Of a stretch of 64,000 bases of DNA, positions 17,296 to 26,259 are shown one piece after another (the stretch's first letter is position 1; the number at the start of each line of letters is the position of its first letter). A program made the translations under genes and the position numbers. Under the pieces are notes generated by a model. It saw only the letters and a list, made by a program, of their open reading frames with translations, made no database searches and was not told the origin of the DNA. This DNA comes from Acinetobacter calcoaceticus (lineage in GTDB: Bacteria; Pseudomonadota; Gammaproteobacteria; Pseudomonadales; Moraxellaceae): the NCBI RefSeq assembly GCF_004345325.1, contig NZ_SLVJ01000001.1, positions 62,001 through 126,000 of the forward strand, given 5' to 3'.

Positions 17296-17511
17296 ATGCA
17301 GATTAAACGTCGTTTCATCGCCGGAGCCAAATGCCCGAAGTGTGAGGCTGCAGATCGTATCGTGATGCTGAGCACTGCCGATGCCGAGTGGATCGAGTGT
17401 GTGGAATGTGAATATTCCGAAAATCGCCCCACTTTTGTTGATGCACCGGCAGAACCTGAAGTTGCCGATGAGATCGGAGTGGTTCAATTTAAACCGCGCC
17501 CGCAAAAGTAA
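17296..17511 (+). CDS. yheV: YheV-family putative zinc-ribbon protein
   Basis: A 71-residue protein with two CxxC pairs (CPKC at 13-16 and CVEC at 36-39), forming a zinc ribbon of the YheV type. The N-terminus MQIKRRFIAGAKCPKC is characteristic. Function is unknown; the family follows prlC in many gammaproteobacteria. A terminator at 17558-17595 closes the unit. Confidence 0.85.
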   Translation: MQIKRRFIAGAKCPKCEAADRIVMLSTADAEWIECVECEYSENRPTFVDAPAEPEVADEIGVVQFKPRPQK

Positions 17512-17557
17512 TTTATACATTTTAATCAATGATTGAGTTCTCAGTTCTCAATCAATA

Positions 17558-17595
17558 AAAATCCGCTACGCACTAAAGCTGTAGCGGATTTTTTT
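17558..17595 (+). terminator. Terminator after prlC-yheV
   Basis: AAAAATCCGCTAC pairs with GTAGCGGATTTTT, an 8-bp GC-containing core extended by A-T pairs and ending in a T-run. Confidence 0.85.
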
Positions 17596-17640
17596 ATGTC
17601 CATATCGCTTAAGTTCTTTCTGCTTCAGTGCCCGACTGAC

Positions 17641-18549
17641 TTAAGTGATAGATTTGGTTTTGGCAGCAAAGATTGGTTGTTGAAAAACTTGCGCCATGAC
17701 GATGCCGATCAGCGTTAGACAGCCTCCAATATAATGAAATCGTTGTAAATGCTCACCGAGTAAGACCACGGCGATCAGTGCCGTGAACAAGGGCAGCAAA
17801 TTCATAAAAATACTGTTTTTGTTCGGCCCAAGATGCCGCACCCCTTCGATCCACAAATAAGACAGCAGCACCGAAGAAAAAATACTGGCATAGATGATCA
17901 GTGGAATGGTCTGTTGATTCAATTGCATATCAGCAGCAGGTAAAAACACAAAAAAGGGCAACACATACACGATCGCAAAACAAGACTGCACAAAGTTGGA
18001 CTGCCATGCAGGAATCGGCATTTTCCAGCGCTTAAGTAGAACGCCATAAAATGCAAAACCAATCGCGGCAATGAGCATCAAGCCATCTCCAAGATGGATG
18101 CCATTGGCCAAGACTTGACTGACCCGCCCCTGACTCAGCAAATAGACGATGCCATACAATGACACCACTCCACCGAATAACATGCCGTAGCTGACACGAT
18201 CTTTGAGGATCAGACTGCTCAAGATCATGGTTAATAAGGGAATCAAGGTGGTGACGATCGCCATATTGGTTGCGGTGGTGGTCGATGCCGCTTGATAGGA
18301 CAGAAATTGAAACAAGGAGACCGATAAAAACCCACCCAAGGCCAAATGCTTCCAATACAAGCCAATGGTCTGACGATTTTTCCAAGCGGGAATCAGCACA
18401 AAGACACTCATCACCGCCAAGGCCAGCACCAGTCGGTAAAATGTAATCGCAATGGGTGAGATCGCATGACTGGCCAATTTAGAGACCACGACATTGCCAG
18501 CCCAAAACAGGATTGCCAATAAAGGGTAGATAGCGGCTTTTTGAAACAT
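17641..18549 (-). CDS. EamA/DMT-family transporter
   Basis: A protein of about 302 residues with ten hydrophobic segments in two five-helix repeats, the EamA (drug/metabolite exporter) architecture. The first helix is YPLLAILFWAGNVVVSKLA and the second repeat begins near DGLMLIAAIGFAFYGVLLKRW. ATG 18549 (MFQKAAIYPLL) was chosen over the longer frame to 18582 because AGG lies upstream and it gives the usual family start. It is divergent from the AraC regulator at 18664, which may control it. The substrate is unknown. Confidence 0.88.
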   Translation of the reverse strand: MFQKAAIYPLLAILFWAGNVVVSKLASHAISPIAITFYRLVLALAVMSVFVLIPAWKNRQTIGLYWKHLALGGFLSVSLFQFLSYQAASTTTATNMAIVTTLIPLLTMILSSLILKDRVSYGMLFGGVVSLYGIVYLLSQGRVSQVLANGIHLGDGLMLIAAIGFAFYGVLLKRWKMPIPAWQSNFVQSCFAIVYVLPFFVFLPAADMQLNQQTIPLIIYASIFSSVLLSYLWIEGVRHLGPNKNSIFMNLLPLFTALIAVVLLGEHLQRFHYIGGCLTLIGIVMAQVFQQPIFAAKTKSIT

Positions 18550-18663
18550 GAGATTAAACCTATACAGGATGAACGACTTCATGTTAAAAAATTAAGCCAC
18601 GGCGTTTACACGACTTTAAGACAATCACTATCGTAAAACGGACAATATTCACTGAGGTCGATC

Positions 18664-19446
18664 ATGGGACAAGATTTTCATCATGGCTATGCCGACTATC
18701 CCATCTATGCATTTTCCAAAAACTACCCGCATGGCCATGTCGAGGATTGGCACCATCACCAACGAATTCAACTGATTCACACCTTAACCGGGGTACTACG
18801 GGTTCAGACTGAGCACGGGATTTGGATCTGTCCACCGGGCCGTGGCGTGTGGATTCCCGCCCATCAACCGCATGCCCTGTTAATCAGTGGTCAGGTCAAA
18901 GTTCGTGGGGTGTTGATCGAGCCGTTGAGTCGCGCGGACTTGGTGGATGAATGCTTGGTGGTCAGTATTTCCCCACTGATCAGAGAACTGATGAGTGCTG
19001 CTTTAGAGATCCAAACTGCAGTCTTGCCACATAGCCGCAATGAACGTTTACTGGAATTAATCTTAGATGAAGTGCGTTGGTTACCCACGCTGCCCTTTAA
19101 CCTGCCTGAACCAAAAACCCCAAGCTTGGTGCAGTTTTGCCAGCATGTGCGTGAGCATTTAGCGGAGGCTTGGCCACTCGATGCGGCGGCAGCTCAATTA
19201 CATATGAGTAGCAAGACCTTAGCGCGATATTTTCAAAAAGAAACTGGGATGAATTTTGCACAATGGATACGGCAGGCCAAATTAATGCAGGCCATGACTG
19301 ATTTGGCTTTAAACAAACCGATACTCAGCATCGCACTGGACTTGGGCTATGAAAGTCCAAGTGCCTTTAGTGCCATGTTTAAACGTGAGACGACTATGAC
19401 CCCAAGTGAATACATCGCCCAGTTTGAAATAATGAATCGTCCTTAA
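18664..19446 (+). CDS. AraC-family transcriptional regulator
   Basis: A 260-residue protein with an N-terminal cupin (about 15-100; HVEDWHHHQRIQLIH and CPPGRGVWIPAHQPH supply the His-rich barrel) and a C-terminal double HTH (about 155-255; LHMSSKTLARYFQKETGMNF and LDLGYESPSAFSAMFKRE). GAGG lies 5-8 bases before the ATG. Regulators of this type usually control a neighbouring transporter, here the divergent EamA gene across a 114-bp intergenic region. The inducer is unknown. Confidence 0.93.
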   Translation: MGQDFHHGYADYPIYAFSKNYPHGHVEDWHHHQRIQLIHTLTGVLRVQTEHGIWICPPGRGVWIPAHQPHALLISGQVKVRGVLIEPLSRADLVDECLVVSISPLIRELMSAALEIQTAVLPHSRNERLLELILDEVRWLPTLPFNLPEPKTPSLVQFCQHVREHLAEAWPLDAAAAQLHMSSKTLARYFQKETGMNFAQWIRQAKLMQAMTDLALNKPILSIALDLGYESPSAFSAMFKRETTMTPSEYIAQFEIMNRP

Positions 19447-19495
19447 GTCGCGCTTGATTTGTATTGAGGCCGAATCATTGCAATCATGATTTATG

Positions 19496-19993
19496 CTATA
19501 GATCCAGTAATACCATCAAGACTTCATTTTGATATTCAGCGCCATTTTTTACCGCTCTAGGCTCAACACCATATTCTTTAAAGCCATGCTTTTGATAAAG
19601 TCTGAGCGCTGCATGATTCGTTTCAAGCACAGTGAGTAATATTTGCGACACGCATTGTTTTGCATGAACAATCACGGCTTTCAACAATTGATCAGCAATG
19701 CCTAGACCTCTAAATTCAGGATGCACAAAAAAACTGTAAAGCTGCGCTTTATGCGCCACTTTCATTCCTCGCTGTTGTTGAAATACAACTATTCCCACAA
19801 TCTGTTCCCCCTGATACGCCCCCAGAATAAAAGACTGAGTCAATCGATCTATAAAGAATTGCAGGGGTTGTTCAACCTCAACCGCATAAATAGCGCCAAA
19901 CATATCAGGTGCTTGTGATAAGGCCATCAGGCGAATGCTTCGATAAGCATCGACATCTTCAGCCGCTAAATGTTTGATTTTAATATCTATCAT
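19496..19993 (-). CDS. GNAT-family N-acetyltransferase
   Basis: A 165-residue acetyltransferase. The acetyl-CoA pyrophosphate-binding loop is visible in HPEFRGLGIADQLL (R/Q-x-x-G-x-G/A pattern), followed by VLETNHAALRLYQKHGFKEYG, the classic motif B end. The acceptor is unknown. It is a single minus-strand gene between the AraC gene and leuA. Confidence 0.9.
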   Translation of the reverse strand: MIDIKIKHLAAEDVDAYRSIRLMALSQAPDMFGAIYAVEVEQPLQFFIDRLTQSFILGAYQGEQIVGIVVFQQQRGMKVAHKAQLYSFFVHPEFRGLGIADQLLKAVIVHAKQCVSQILLTVLETNHAALRLYQKHGFKEYGVEPRAVKNGAEYQNEVLMVLLDL

Positions 19994-20242
19994 ATTTTTA
20001 TTACCCTAGGCTTAATCGTTATCCTGTGACTTTAAATCAAATTTAAATGCAGTGTAACCGAAACACCACCCGATCATTTGATCTGTCAAACAAAGCCCCT
20101 GAATCATAAGACGTTAGCCTTTCGCATCTCACAACAGAGGATTGTCCTTTTCGCTACACAACTTGGCGGCTACGCTTGGGCAACGCACCGTGTCTGATCG
20201 CATACTTTACAACATAAGACTTATGAGTATGAGGAGACCACC

Positions 20243-21919
20243 ATGTTGAGTAATCCAGCACAGAAATACGCGCGCTTTGATGCCATACAATTAGCTGATC
20301 GAACTTGGCCAAATGCTAAAATCGAGCATGCACCACGCTGGTCATCCACTGATCTTCGTGATGGTAATCAATCCTTGGCCAATCCAATGGGGCATGAGCG
20401 AAAATTTAAATTTTTCCAATTATTATTAGCTTGTGGCTTTAAAGAAATTGAAGTCGCCTTCCCTTCCGCCTCAGACACTGACTTTGATTTCGTGCGATTT
20501 TTGATTGAAAAAAATCACATCCCAGATGATGTCAACATACAAGTCATTACCCAAGCGCGGCAGGATTTGATCGAGCGCAGCTTCGAATCATTAATCGGTG
20601 TGAAACAAGCCACCATTCATTTATACAATGCCACTGCTGAGGTCTTCCGACGCATCGTATTTAAAATGTCTAAAGCAGAGGTCATCGAACTCGCGGTCAA
20701 TGCCACCCGACAGATTCGCCAACAGTGTGAGCAATATCCGAATACTGCATGGACTTTTGAATATTCACCTGAAACCTTTTGTTTTACCGAGTCTGAATTT
20801 GCGCTAGAGGTCTGTGAAGCTGTAGCTGCGGTGTGGGAACCTTGTGCAGCACGCCCAATGATTATTAATTTACCGACCACCGTCGAAGTCTGCACCCCAA
20901 ATGTCTTTGCTGATCAGGTGGAATGGTTCTGCCGTCATTTCTCTCAACGTGATCAGGTCTGTATCAGTGTCCATCCGCACAATGACCGCGGTACGGGTGT
21001 GGCCAGTGCTGAATTGGCCTTATTGGCAGGTGCCGATCGGATTGAAGGTTGCTTATTTGGAAATGGTGAACGTACGGGTAATGTGGACTTGGTCAATTTA
21101 GCCTTGAATATGTATAGTCAGGGCATCTCTCCAAGACTGGATTTTAGTCAAATCCAAGAGATTGTTGATGTGGTCAGCGCATGCAATGAACTCCCGATTC
21201 ATCCACGCCATCCTTATGCGGGTGAGTTGGTATTTACTGCTTTCTCTGGGAGCCATCAAGATGCGATCAAGAAAGGCTTTGAGGCACGTCAAAATCAAAC
21301 GCACCAACGTTGGGAAGTGCCCTATTTACCCATTGATCCATCCGATGTGGGATGTAGCTATGAAGCGGTGATTCGGGTCAATAGTCAGTCAGGCAAGAGT
21401 GGCGCTGCTTGGATATTACAGCAAAACCACGGCATTGAATTACCGCCCGCATTACAGCGTGACTTTAGCCAAGTGGTACAAAAGGTTTCTGATGCCAGCA
21501 GTCAAGAATTAAGCCAAAGTCAGATCTGGCAACTTTTTTGCCAGCATTATTGTGTATCGCAACAACAATTGCATTTGACTCAATATAGCGTTGAGCAACT
21601 TGGCGTATCTCAGACCCAAGTTCAGTTACAGGTTCAACAGGCTAAGCGTCAGATCAGCTGCATAGGTCAGGGCAATGGCGTACTGTCTGCGAGTTTAAAT
21701 GCCTTGTCTGAATTAAGTGCCTTACAACTCCAGATTATCGACTACAAGGAGCATAGCTTGGGCAAAGCCAGTCACAGCCGATCAATTAGTTATGTGCAGT
21801 TACAGGATCAATCCGGTCGACAACATTGGGGTGTGGCGATTGATCATGATATTGCCCGCGCATCGATTCAAGCCTTAATGAATGGCCTTATTCCGTATAT
21901 TCCTAAACTAATCCCGTAA
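20243..21919 (+). CDS. leuA: 2-isopropylmalate synthase
   Basis: The first committed enzyme of leucine synthesis, condensing acetyl-CoA with 2-oxoisovalerate. It is 558 residues, the longer actinobacterial-type LeuA rather than the roughly 520-residue enterobacterial form. Motifs: STDLRDGNQ (35-43, catalytic Arg and metal Asp), HPHNDRGTG (from His244, metal ligands) and GNGERTGN near 275. The C-terminal region from about 430 is the LeuA dimerisation domain that binds leucine for feedback inhibition. ATG 20243 has GAGGAGA upstream. The preceding 249 bp hold no obvious leucine-rich leader peptide. Confidence 0.96.
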   Translation: MLSNPAQKYARFDAIQLADRTWPNAKIEHAPRWSSTDLRDGNQSLANPMGHERKFKFFQLLLACGFKEIEVAFPSASDTDFDFVRFLIEKNHIPDDVNIQVITQARQDLIERSFESLIGVKQATIHLYNATAEVFRRIVFKMSKAEVIELAVNATRQIRQQCEQYPNTAWTFEYSPETFCFTESEFALEVCEAVAAVWEPCAARPMIINLPTTVEVCTPNVFADQVEWFCRHFSQRDQVCISVHPHNDRGTGVASAELALLAGADRIEGCLFGNGERTGNVDLVNLALNMYSQGISPRLDFSQIQEIVDVVSACNELPIHPRHPYAGELVFTAFSGSHQDAIKKGFEARQNQTHQRWEVPYLPIDPSDVGCSYEAVIRVNSQSGKSGAAWILQQNHGIELPPALQRDFSQVVQKVSDASSQELSQSQIWQLFCQHYCVSQQQLHLTQYSVEQLGVSQTQVQLQVQQAKRQISCIGQGNGVLSASLNALSELSALQLQIIDYKEHSLGKASHSRSISYVQLQDQSGRQHWGVAIDHDIARASIQALMNGLIPYIPKLIP

Positions 21920-22011
21920 ATGCCCCACCTAGATCAGGCTGAAAAGGCTTAAACATCAGTCAACTTTGTTAGACTAAGTTTCAGCCGACCATTCTGCGAA
22001 GTAGATTTACC

Positions 22012-22896
22012 ATGACGCAAGCCCCACCATCCAATCGTCAATTGCTTAGGGCGATTGGATTTCTGACGCTGTCTGCCCTGTTATTTTCAATCATGGGGGT
22101 CTGTGTACGTTATGCCTCACATACCGTTGATAATGCCAGTGTGGTGTTCTTCCGCAATATTTTCGGACTGCTGATTTTCCTCCCCTTGGTGTTAAACAAA
22201 GGTTTGGCGCATTTTAAAACTGAAAAACTGTGGATGCATACTTGGCGCTCGATTGCAGGTTTAATGGCGATGTACGGATTCTTCTATGCCATTGCCAACC
22301 TCAAACTCTCCAATGCCATGGTATTTACTTATTCTTCGCCAGTGTTTATCCCCTTGATCGCATGGTTATTTCTCAAAGAGAAAATCACCCTACCCATGTT
22401 AATGGCTGCGGCGGTGGGATTGATTGGGGTGCTGTTTGTCGCCAAGCCCGATGATGGCTTTTTTAATACGATTTCTGCAGTAGGTCTCAGTGCCAGCTTT
22501 CTTGCAGCAATGGCCTATGTCACAGTACGTGCCCTGACCCAGACTGAACCACCTGAACGCATTGTATTTTATTTCTGTGTAATCGGTAGTTTGGTGTCTG
22601 CGATCCCGATGTTTTGGCTGTGGCGCCCCTACAGTTGGCGAGAAATTGGCTTTCTCGCTGCTGCAGGTGTATTGGCCAGTATTAGCCAAATGTTTATGTC
22701 CCATGCCTATAAAATGGCACCTGCTGGCCTGATTGGCCCAGTCAACTATATTGCGATTGTCTTTGCTGGACTGTGGGGCTATTGGTTTTGGTCAGAAACG
22801 CCCGATCATTACAGCCTGATCGGATTTGGTTTTATCTTAGTTGCCATTGCACTGTGTAGCCCTCTGTTGCAAAACCGTTTAAAAACTAAAACTTAA
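22012..22896 (+). CDS. EamA/DMT-family transporter
   Basis: A 294-residue integral membrane protein with ten hydrophobic helices in two EamA repeats. The first starts AIGFLTLSALLFSIMGVCVRY and the second near LSASFLAAMAYVTVRALTQ. It belongs to the same superfamily as the gene at 17641-18549 but is clearly not a close copy. It lies 92 bp downstream of leuA on the same strand, so readthrough from leuA is possible, though substrate and link to leucine are unknown. Confidence 0.9.
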   Translation: MTQAPPSNRQLLRAIGFLTLSALLFSIMGVCVRYASHTVDNASVVFFRNIFGLLIFLPLVLNKGLAHFKTEKLWMHTWRSIAGLMAMYGFFYAIANLKLSNAMVFTYSSPVFIPLIAWLFLKEKITLPMLMAAAVGLIGVLFVAKPDDGFFNTISAVGLSASFLAAMAYVTVRALTQTEPPERIVFYFCVIGSLVSAIPMFWLWRPYSWREIGFLAAAGVLASISQMFMSHAYKMAPAGLIGPVNYIAIVFAGLWGYWFWSETPDHYSLIGFGFILVAIALCSPLLQNRLKTKT

Positions 22897-22948
22897 AGCA
22901 TGCAGCCATCTATGATCTGCCTGAGCATTCAACCTACACACTGATAGA

Positions 22949-23659
22949 TCACAACTCGACATCGACCTCATCCAACTGCGTCGCAGCCAATTGGGTCATG
23001 GCACGGCGGCGTTGCTGCAGACTCGACATCTGATGTTGTACTTCATCCATGATATGGATCGACGCAGTTTTGGTTGATCCTGCATCAAATGGCGGTGCAG
23101 GATCATATTCCATTTGCAGCTGAATCTGCTGTGCCAAATCTTCGCCAAATAACATCGCCACCACATAGAGACCAAAATCAATCCCTGAGGTCACCCCTGC
23201 ACCAGTAATACGATTACGATCCATTACCACACGTTCCGCCACAGGTTTAGCGCCCAAGATCGCCAACATATCCATCGAATTCCAATGACAGGTGGCACGA
23301 TAACCCTGTAATAGCCCTGCAGCACCCAATAATAATGATCCGGTACAAACTGAAGTCACCCAGTTCGCCCGTTGGGCTTTGTCCCGGATAAAGGCCAGAG
23401 TTTCATGGTCTTGCATCAATTCAACTTGGCCGGGCCCACCGGGTATACAGATGAGATCCAGATCAGGACAATGCGCATAATCCACCGTGGCCAAAAGGCT
23501 CATACCCTTATCCGACCGTACCGGCTCAGTTTTTTTCCAGATCAAATGCACCTTGGCGTCAGGAATACGCGAGAAAACCTCAAATGGCCCGGTTAGATCC
23601 AACTGGGTAAAATTGGGGTAGACTAAAAAACCAATGCAGATTGAAGTGTTTGATTTCAT
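22949..23659 (-). CDS. DJ-1/PfpI-family protein, isonitrile-hydratase-like
   Basis: A 236-residue protein from ATG 23659 (MKSNTSICIGF), with GGAG upstream; the frame is open to 23695. The DJ-1/PfpI nucleophile elbow is VTSVCTGSLLLGAAGLL with Cys105, followed by ATCHWNSMD. This resembles isonitrile hydratase (InhA) and GATase1-like AraC partners, but no DNA-binding domain is present. Probable role: hydration of isonitriles or detoxification chemistry. It begins 77 bp after the end of the TRAP permease at 23737, on the same strand, and may be cotranscribed. Confidence 0.8.
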   Translation of the reverse strand: MKSNTSICIGFLVYPNFTQLDLTGPFEVFSRIPDAKVHLIWKKTEPVRSDKGMSLLATVDYAHCPDLDLICIPGGPGQVELMQDHETLAFIRDKAQRANWVTSVCTGSLLLGAAGLLQGYRATCHWNSMDMLAILGAKPVAERVVMDRNRITGAGVTSGIDFGLYVVAMLFGEDLAQQIQLQMEYDPAPPFDAGSTKTASIHIMDEVQHQMSSLQQRRRAMTQLAATQLDEVDVEL

Positions 23660-23736
23660 ATTATTGTTACTCCATTCAAAACAGAAAGGTCTCACCGTTG
23701 TTCAAGCGTTGCTTTAAACACAAGTGGGTTGAGAAA

Positions 23737-25932
23737 TTACTTATTCGGATACCATCCAAATAAATTCAGGGCATAAGGTAAATAAGTCACCAACATCAGC
23801 GAAGTGAACAGCACCATCATCGGCAAGATCCAACGCTCATAGCGATAATAAAAATGGCGATAATGTTGTTTGGCTTCGGCATCTGCGGCCGCCATCTCTG
23901 CATCGCCGACCGACAATCGGGTTAGTAAATGATTCAATGCCACAGGCGGCGTAACATAACCAAACTCAAATGCCACCAACACGATCATCCAAAAGTGAAT
24001 CGCATGAATACCATTGGCATAGGCGACCGGGGCTATACTTCCAGCCACCAAAATCACCGCACCAAAGGGATCGGTACACATCCCGATCAAGGCCAATAAC
24101 AAGGCTATAAAACCCAAGGTTAACAACAGACTGCCCAAATGCGTTGGCAACAGGCTGACCATGTCACTACGCTCGATCAAACCGCCCATACTGGCGGAGA
24201 GCGCCATTAAAATAATCAATGCACCAATATGCCCAACACTTTCAGCGGTGGCGAAGCGTACTGCACTGCTAAATTTCCCTCGTTGTTTGGCATCTGGGGT
24301 ATGGCCTTGCAAATAGCTGGATTGTTGTTGATGTTGGCGTGACAGCGCATCATCCAGACTGGCCACAGGCAGTAAATGCCCAAAGCGTTTATCAAAATAA
24401 ATAAAGCCCAGTAGCATGATCGGTAGAATTACCGGCGCAGTAAACTCATCCATCGGGGTATCGAGGCCAAAACGATAAAATGCCAATACCACTAAAATCA
24501 ACAACACATAGGGCACCACCGCCAGCAGTGCACGACCCATCGCCGGCAATGCCTGCTTGGGTGAATTGATCCTAAATTTTTCTTTGGCCAGCACTAAAGA
24601 CACGGCAAGGAAGATCAAGGCCGTGAGCCAAAAGACATAATGCCCATGTTGAAACAGCTCATCAGAAGTCACATGCCGACTGTCGAGCATGGAAATCAGA
24701 ATGATCAGTAAACACGGACGTAGCACCACCCCCAAAGAGCCTGACATCGCCGACACCGCCAAAGCATATTGACGGCGCGCACCCGAATTCCAGACTTCTT
24801 TGTAAATCAGTGCTCCAGCGGCAATCACAAATATGCCCGAAGCACCGGTATAGGCAGTGGGAATCGCAGCAGCAATCAGGATCAAAAAGGTCAGAATCTC
24901 AGGCGTGAGATTCCATGGCCTGAGTATGGCGAGGAAGACATCCATGATACGGGTTTGGGTCAGCAACATCCCTGCCCAAATAAACAAGGCAAGATTTAGG
25001 AAAATGCCGGAGTATTCAACCAACTGCCCCAAGTAAATCCCTTGCCCCATCGGATAATCCATGAACACGCTAAAGGCAATTCCGGTCACCACGGCCATCA
25101 TGGCAAACAGCGGCACACTGAGTAGGGCCAGCCCGAGCTTACCACCCGCTGTTGCTGTACTCGGGATCCGAAACCATTGCAGCGCACTGATCAGGGTCAA
25201 ACTGATAAATAGGATCAACCACAAGCAGTACACGGTATGGGTTTCCACATTGACCGCCACACCCGAATTCAATACCGACAGATATTGGCTGATCACCGAA
25301 TAACTCAATAAGCCATTACCCAAGATCATAAACAGATGATAGACCTGAAAATCCAATTTGGTTTTAGCGGGCCTGAGGCTAATGTGATGCATTTTGATTG
25401 AGGCAGTGATGGCAGAAATCATCACCATCAACAACAAGATCGAGACCCGATTTTCTGTCCCAAATTTAAATAACCAGAAGAATCCCGTTTCAATATTACG
25501 ATAACTGCGTAGGCTGCTGTGCTGCTCTAGATATTGCTGCGTGGTCTGATAAAAAGTGTATTTTTCTTGGCATTGCTGTTGGGCAGCAAGAACGGATTCA
25601 CGAACATCAGCTGCGCTCGCTGTACCAAAGATATCAGCAAACTCATCCTTGGCATTGGACTGCATTTGTTGTTGCACCAATGCATCAACATTGGGATTTG
25701 GATCACAACTTGGCGCTTCAGGTTCAGCCCTTAAAAAAGAATATTGCATCCCTATTTCGGGGTCACCATAAAGCGTTTCACCGATCCTTAGCAATTGCCC
25801 ATGAATCATCTCCCCTGTTCCAATGACCAAGGTCAAAACTAACAACACCATCACTGCAAAGGTCGAGATCCACGTATTCCACAGCCTAAAAAATCGACCA
25901 TCCACCGGTCTAGAATCCGTTATTTTTTTCAT
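23737..25932 (-). CDS. Giant TRAP-type permease, copy 2 (fused small and large subunits)
   Basis: About 731 residues from ATG 25932 (MKKITDSRPVDG, GGA upstream; the frame extends to an ATG at 25974). Layout: cytoplasmic start, TM1 (STFAVMVLLVLTLVIGTGEM), an extracytoplasmic domain of roughly 110 residues containing two Cys (PSCDPNPNVD and QQQCQEKY), further TM helices resembling the DctQ small subunit, then a DctM large-subunit core (AYTGASGIFVIAAGALIYKEVW, DPFGAVILVAGSIAPVAYANG). TRAP permeases import organic acids or similar solutes using an ion gradient. It is a paralogue of 26260-28617 with a 285-bp gap containing a terminator, so it has its own promoter. No DctP binding protein is nearby. 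Confidence 0.8.
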   Translation of the reverse strand: MKKITDSRPVDGRFFRLWNTWISTFAVMVLLVLTLVIGTGEMIHGQLLRIGETLYGDPEIGMQYSFLRAEPEAPSCDPNPNVDALVQQQMQSNAKDEFADIFGTASAADVRESVLAAQQQCQEKYTFYQTTQQYLEQHSSLRSYRNIETGFFWLFKFGTENRVSILLLMVMISAITASIKMHHISLRPAKTKLDFQVYHLFMILGNGLLSYSVISQYLSVLNSGVAVNVETHTVYCLWLILFISLTLISALQWFRIPSTATAGGKLGLALLSVPLFAMMAVVTGIAFSVFMDYPMGQGIYLGQLVEYSGIFLNLALFIWAGMLLTQTRIMDVFLAILRPWNLTPEILTFLILIAAAIPTAYTGASGIFVIAAGALIYKEVWNSGARRQYALAVSAMSGSLGVVLRPCLLIILISMLDSRHVTSDELFQHGHYVFWLTALIFLAVSLVLAKEKFRINSPKQALPAMGRALLAVVPYVLLILVVLAFYRFGLDTPMDEFTAPVILPIMLLGFIYFDKRFGHLLPVASLDDALSRQHQQQSSYLQGHTPDAKQRGKFSSAVRFATAESVGHIGALIILMALSASMGGLIERSDMVSLLPTHLGSLLLTLGFIALLLALIGMCTDPFGAVILVAGSIAPVAYANGIHAIHFWMIVLVAFEFGYVTPPVALNHLLTRLSVGDAEMAAADAEAKQHYRHFYYRYERWILPMMVLFTSLMLVTYLPYALNLFGWYPNK

Positions 25933-26210
25933 TGTTATTCCAATTTCTTCTATGTCCTGAGCCACCTCAGACATTTTTGTATTTGGGTCATTCCTTTACC
26001 CAATCATCTTCGCATTAAGTGAGTGAAAATGTGCTCATCAGCAATAAAATAGAGCAAACTGTATAAAGCCAAAAGCTATGACTGGCTTGGCTTACAAGGC
26101 ACTACACTTATCAATATCAAGCTTCGAGAGCTTAATGCATTCCCTAAGACAATAGTGTAATTTTTGATGGGAATTGATCAGCTTTCTCTAGGTTTTAATT
26201 TCAATTGCAC

Positions 26211-26237
26211 AAAAAATAGCGCCCTTGCGGACGCTAT
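26211..26237 (-). terminator. Terminator after TRAP permease copy 1
   Basis: On the minus strand ATAGCG...CGCTAT forms a 6-bp stem followed by TTTTTT (plus-strand A-run at 26211-26216). Confidence 0.75.
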
Positions 26238-26259
26238 GATTTTTTATCGGCTTGAGCGA

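Noticed and set aside
22399..22704. 101-codon antisense ORF in the EamA gene
   Set aside because: Antisense shadow of a clear ten-helix transporter.
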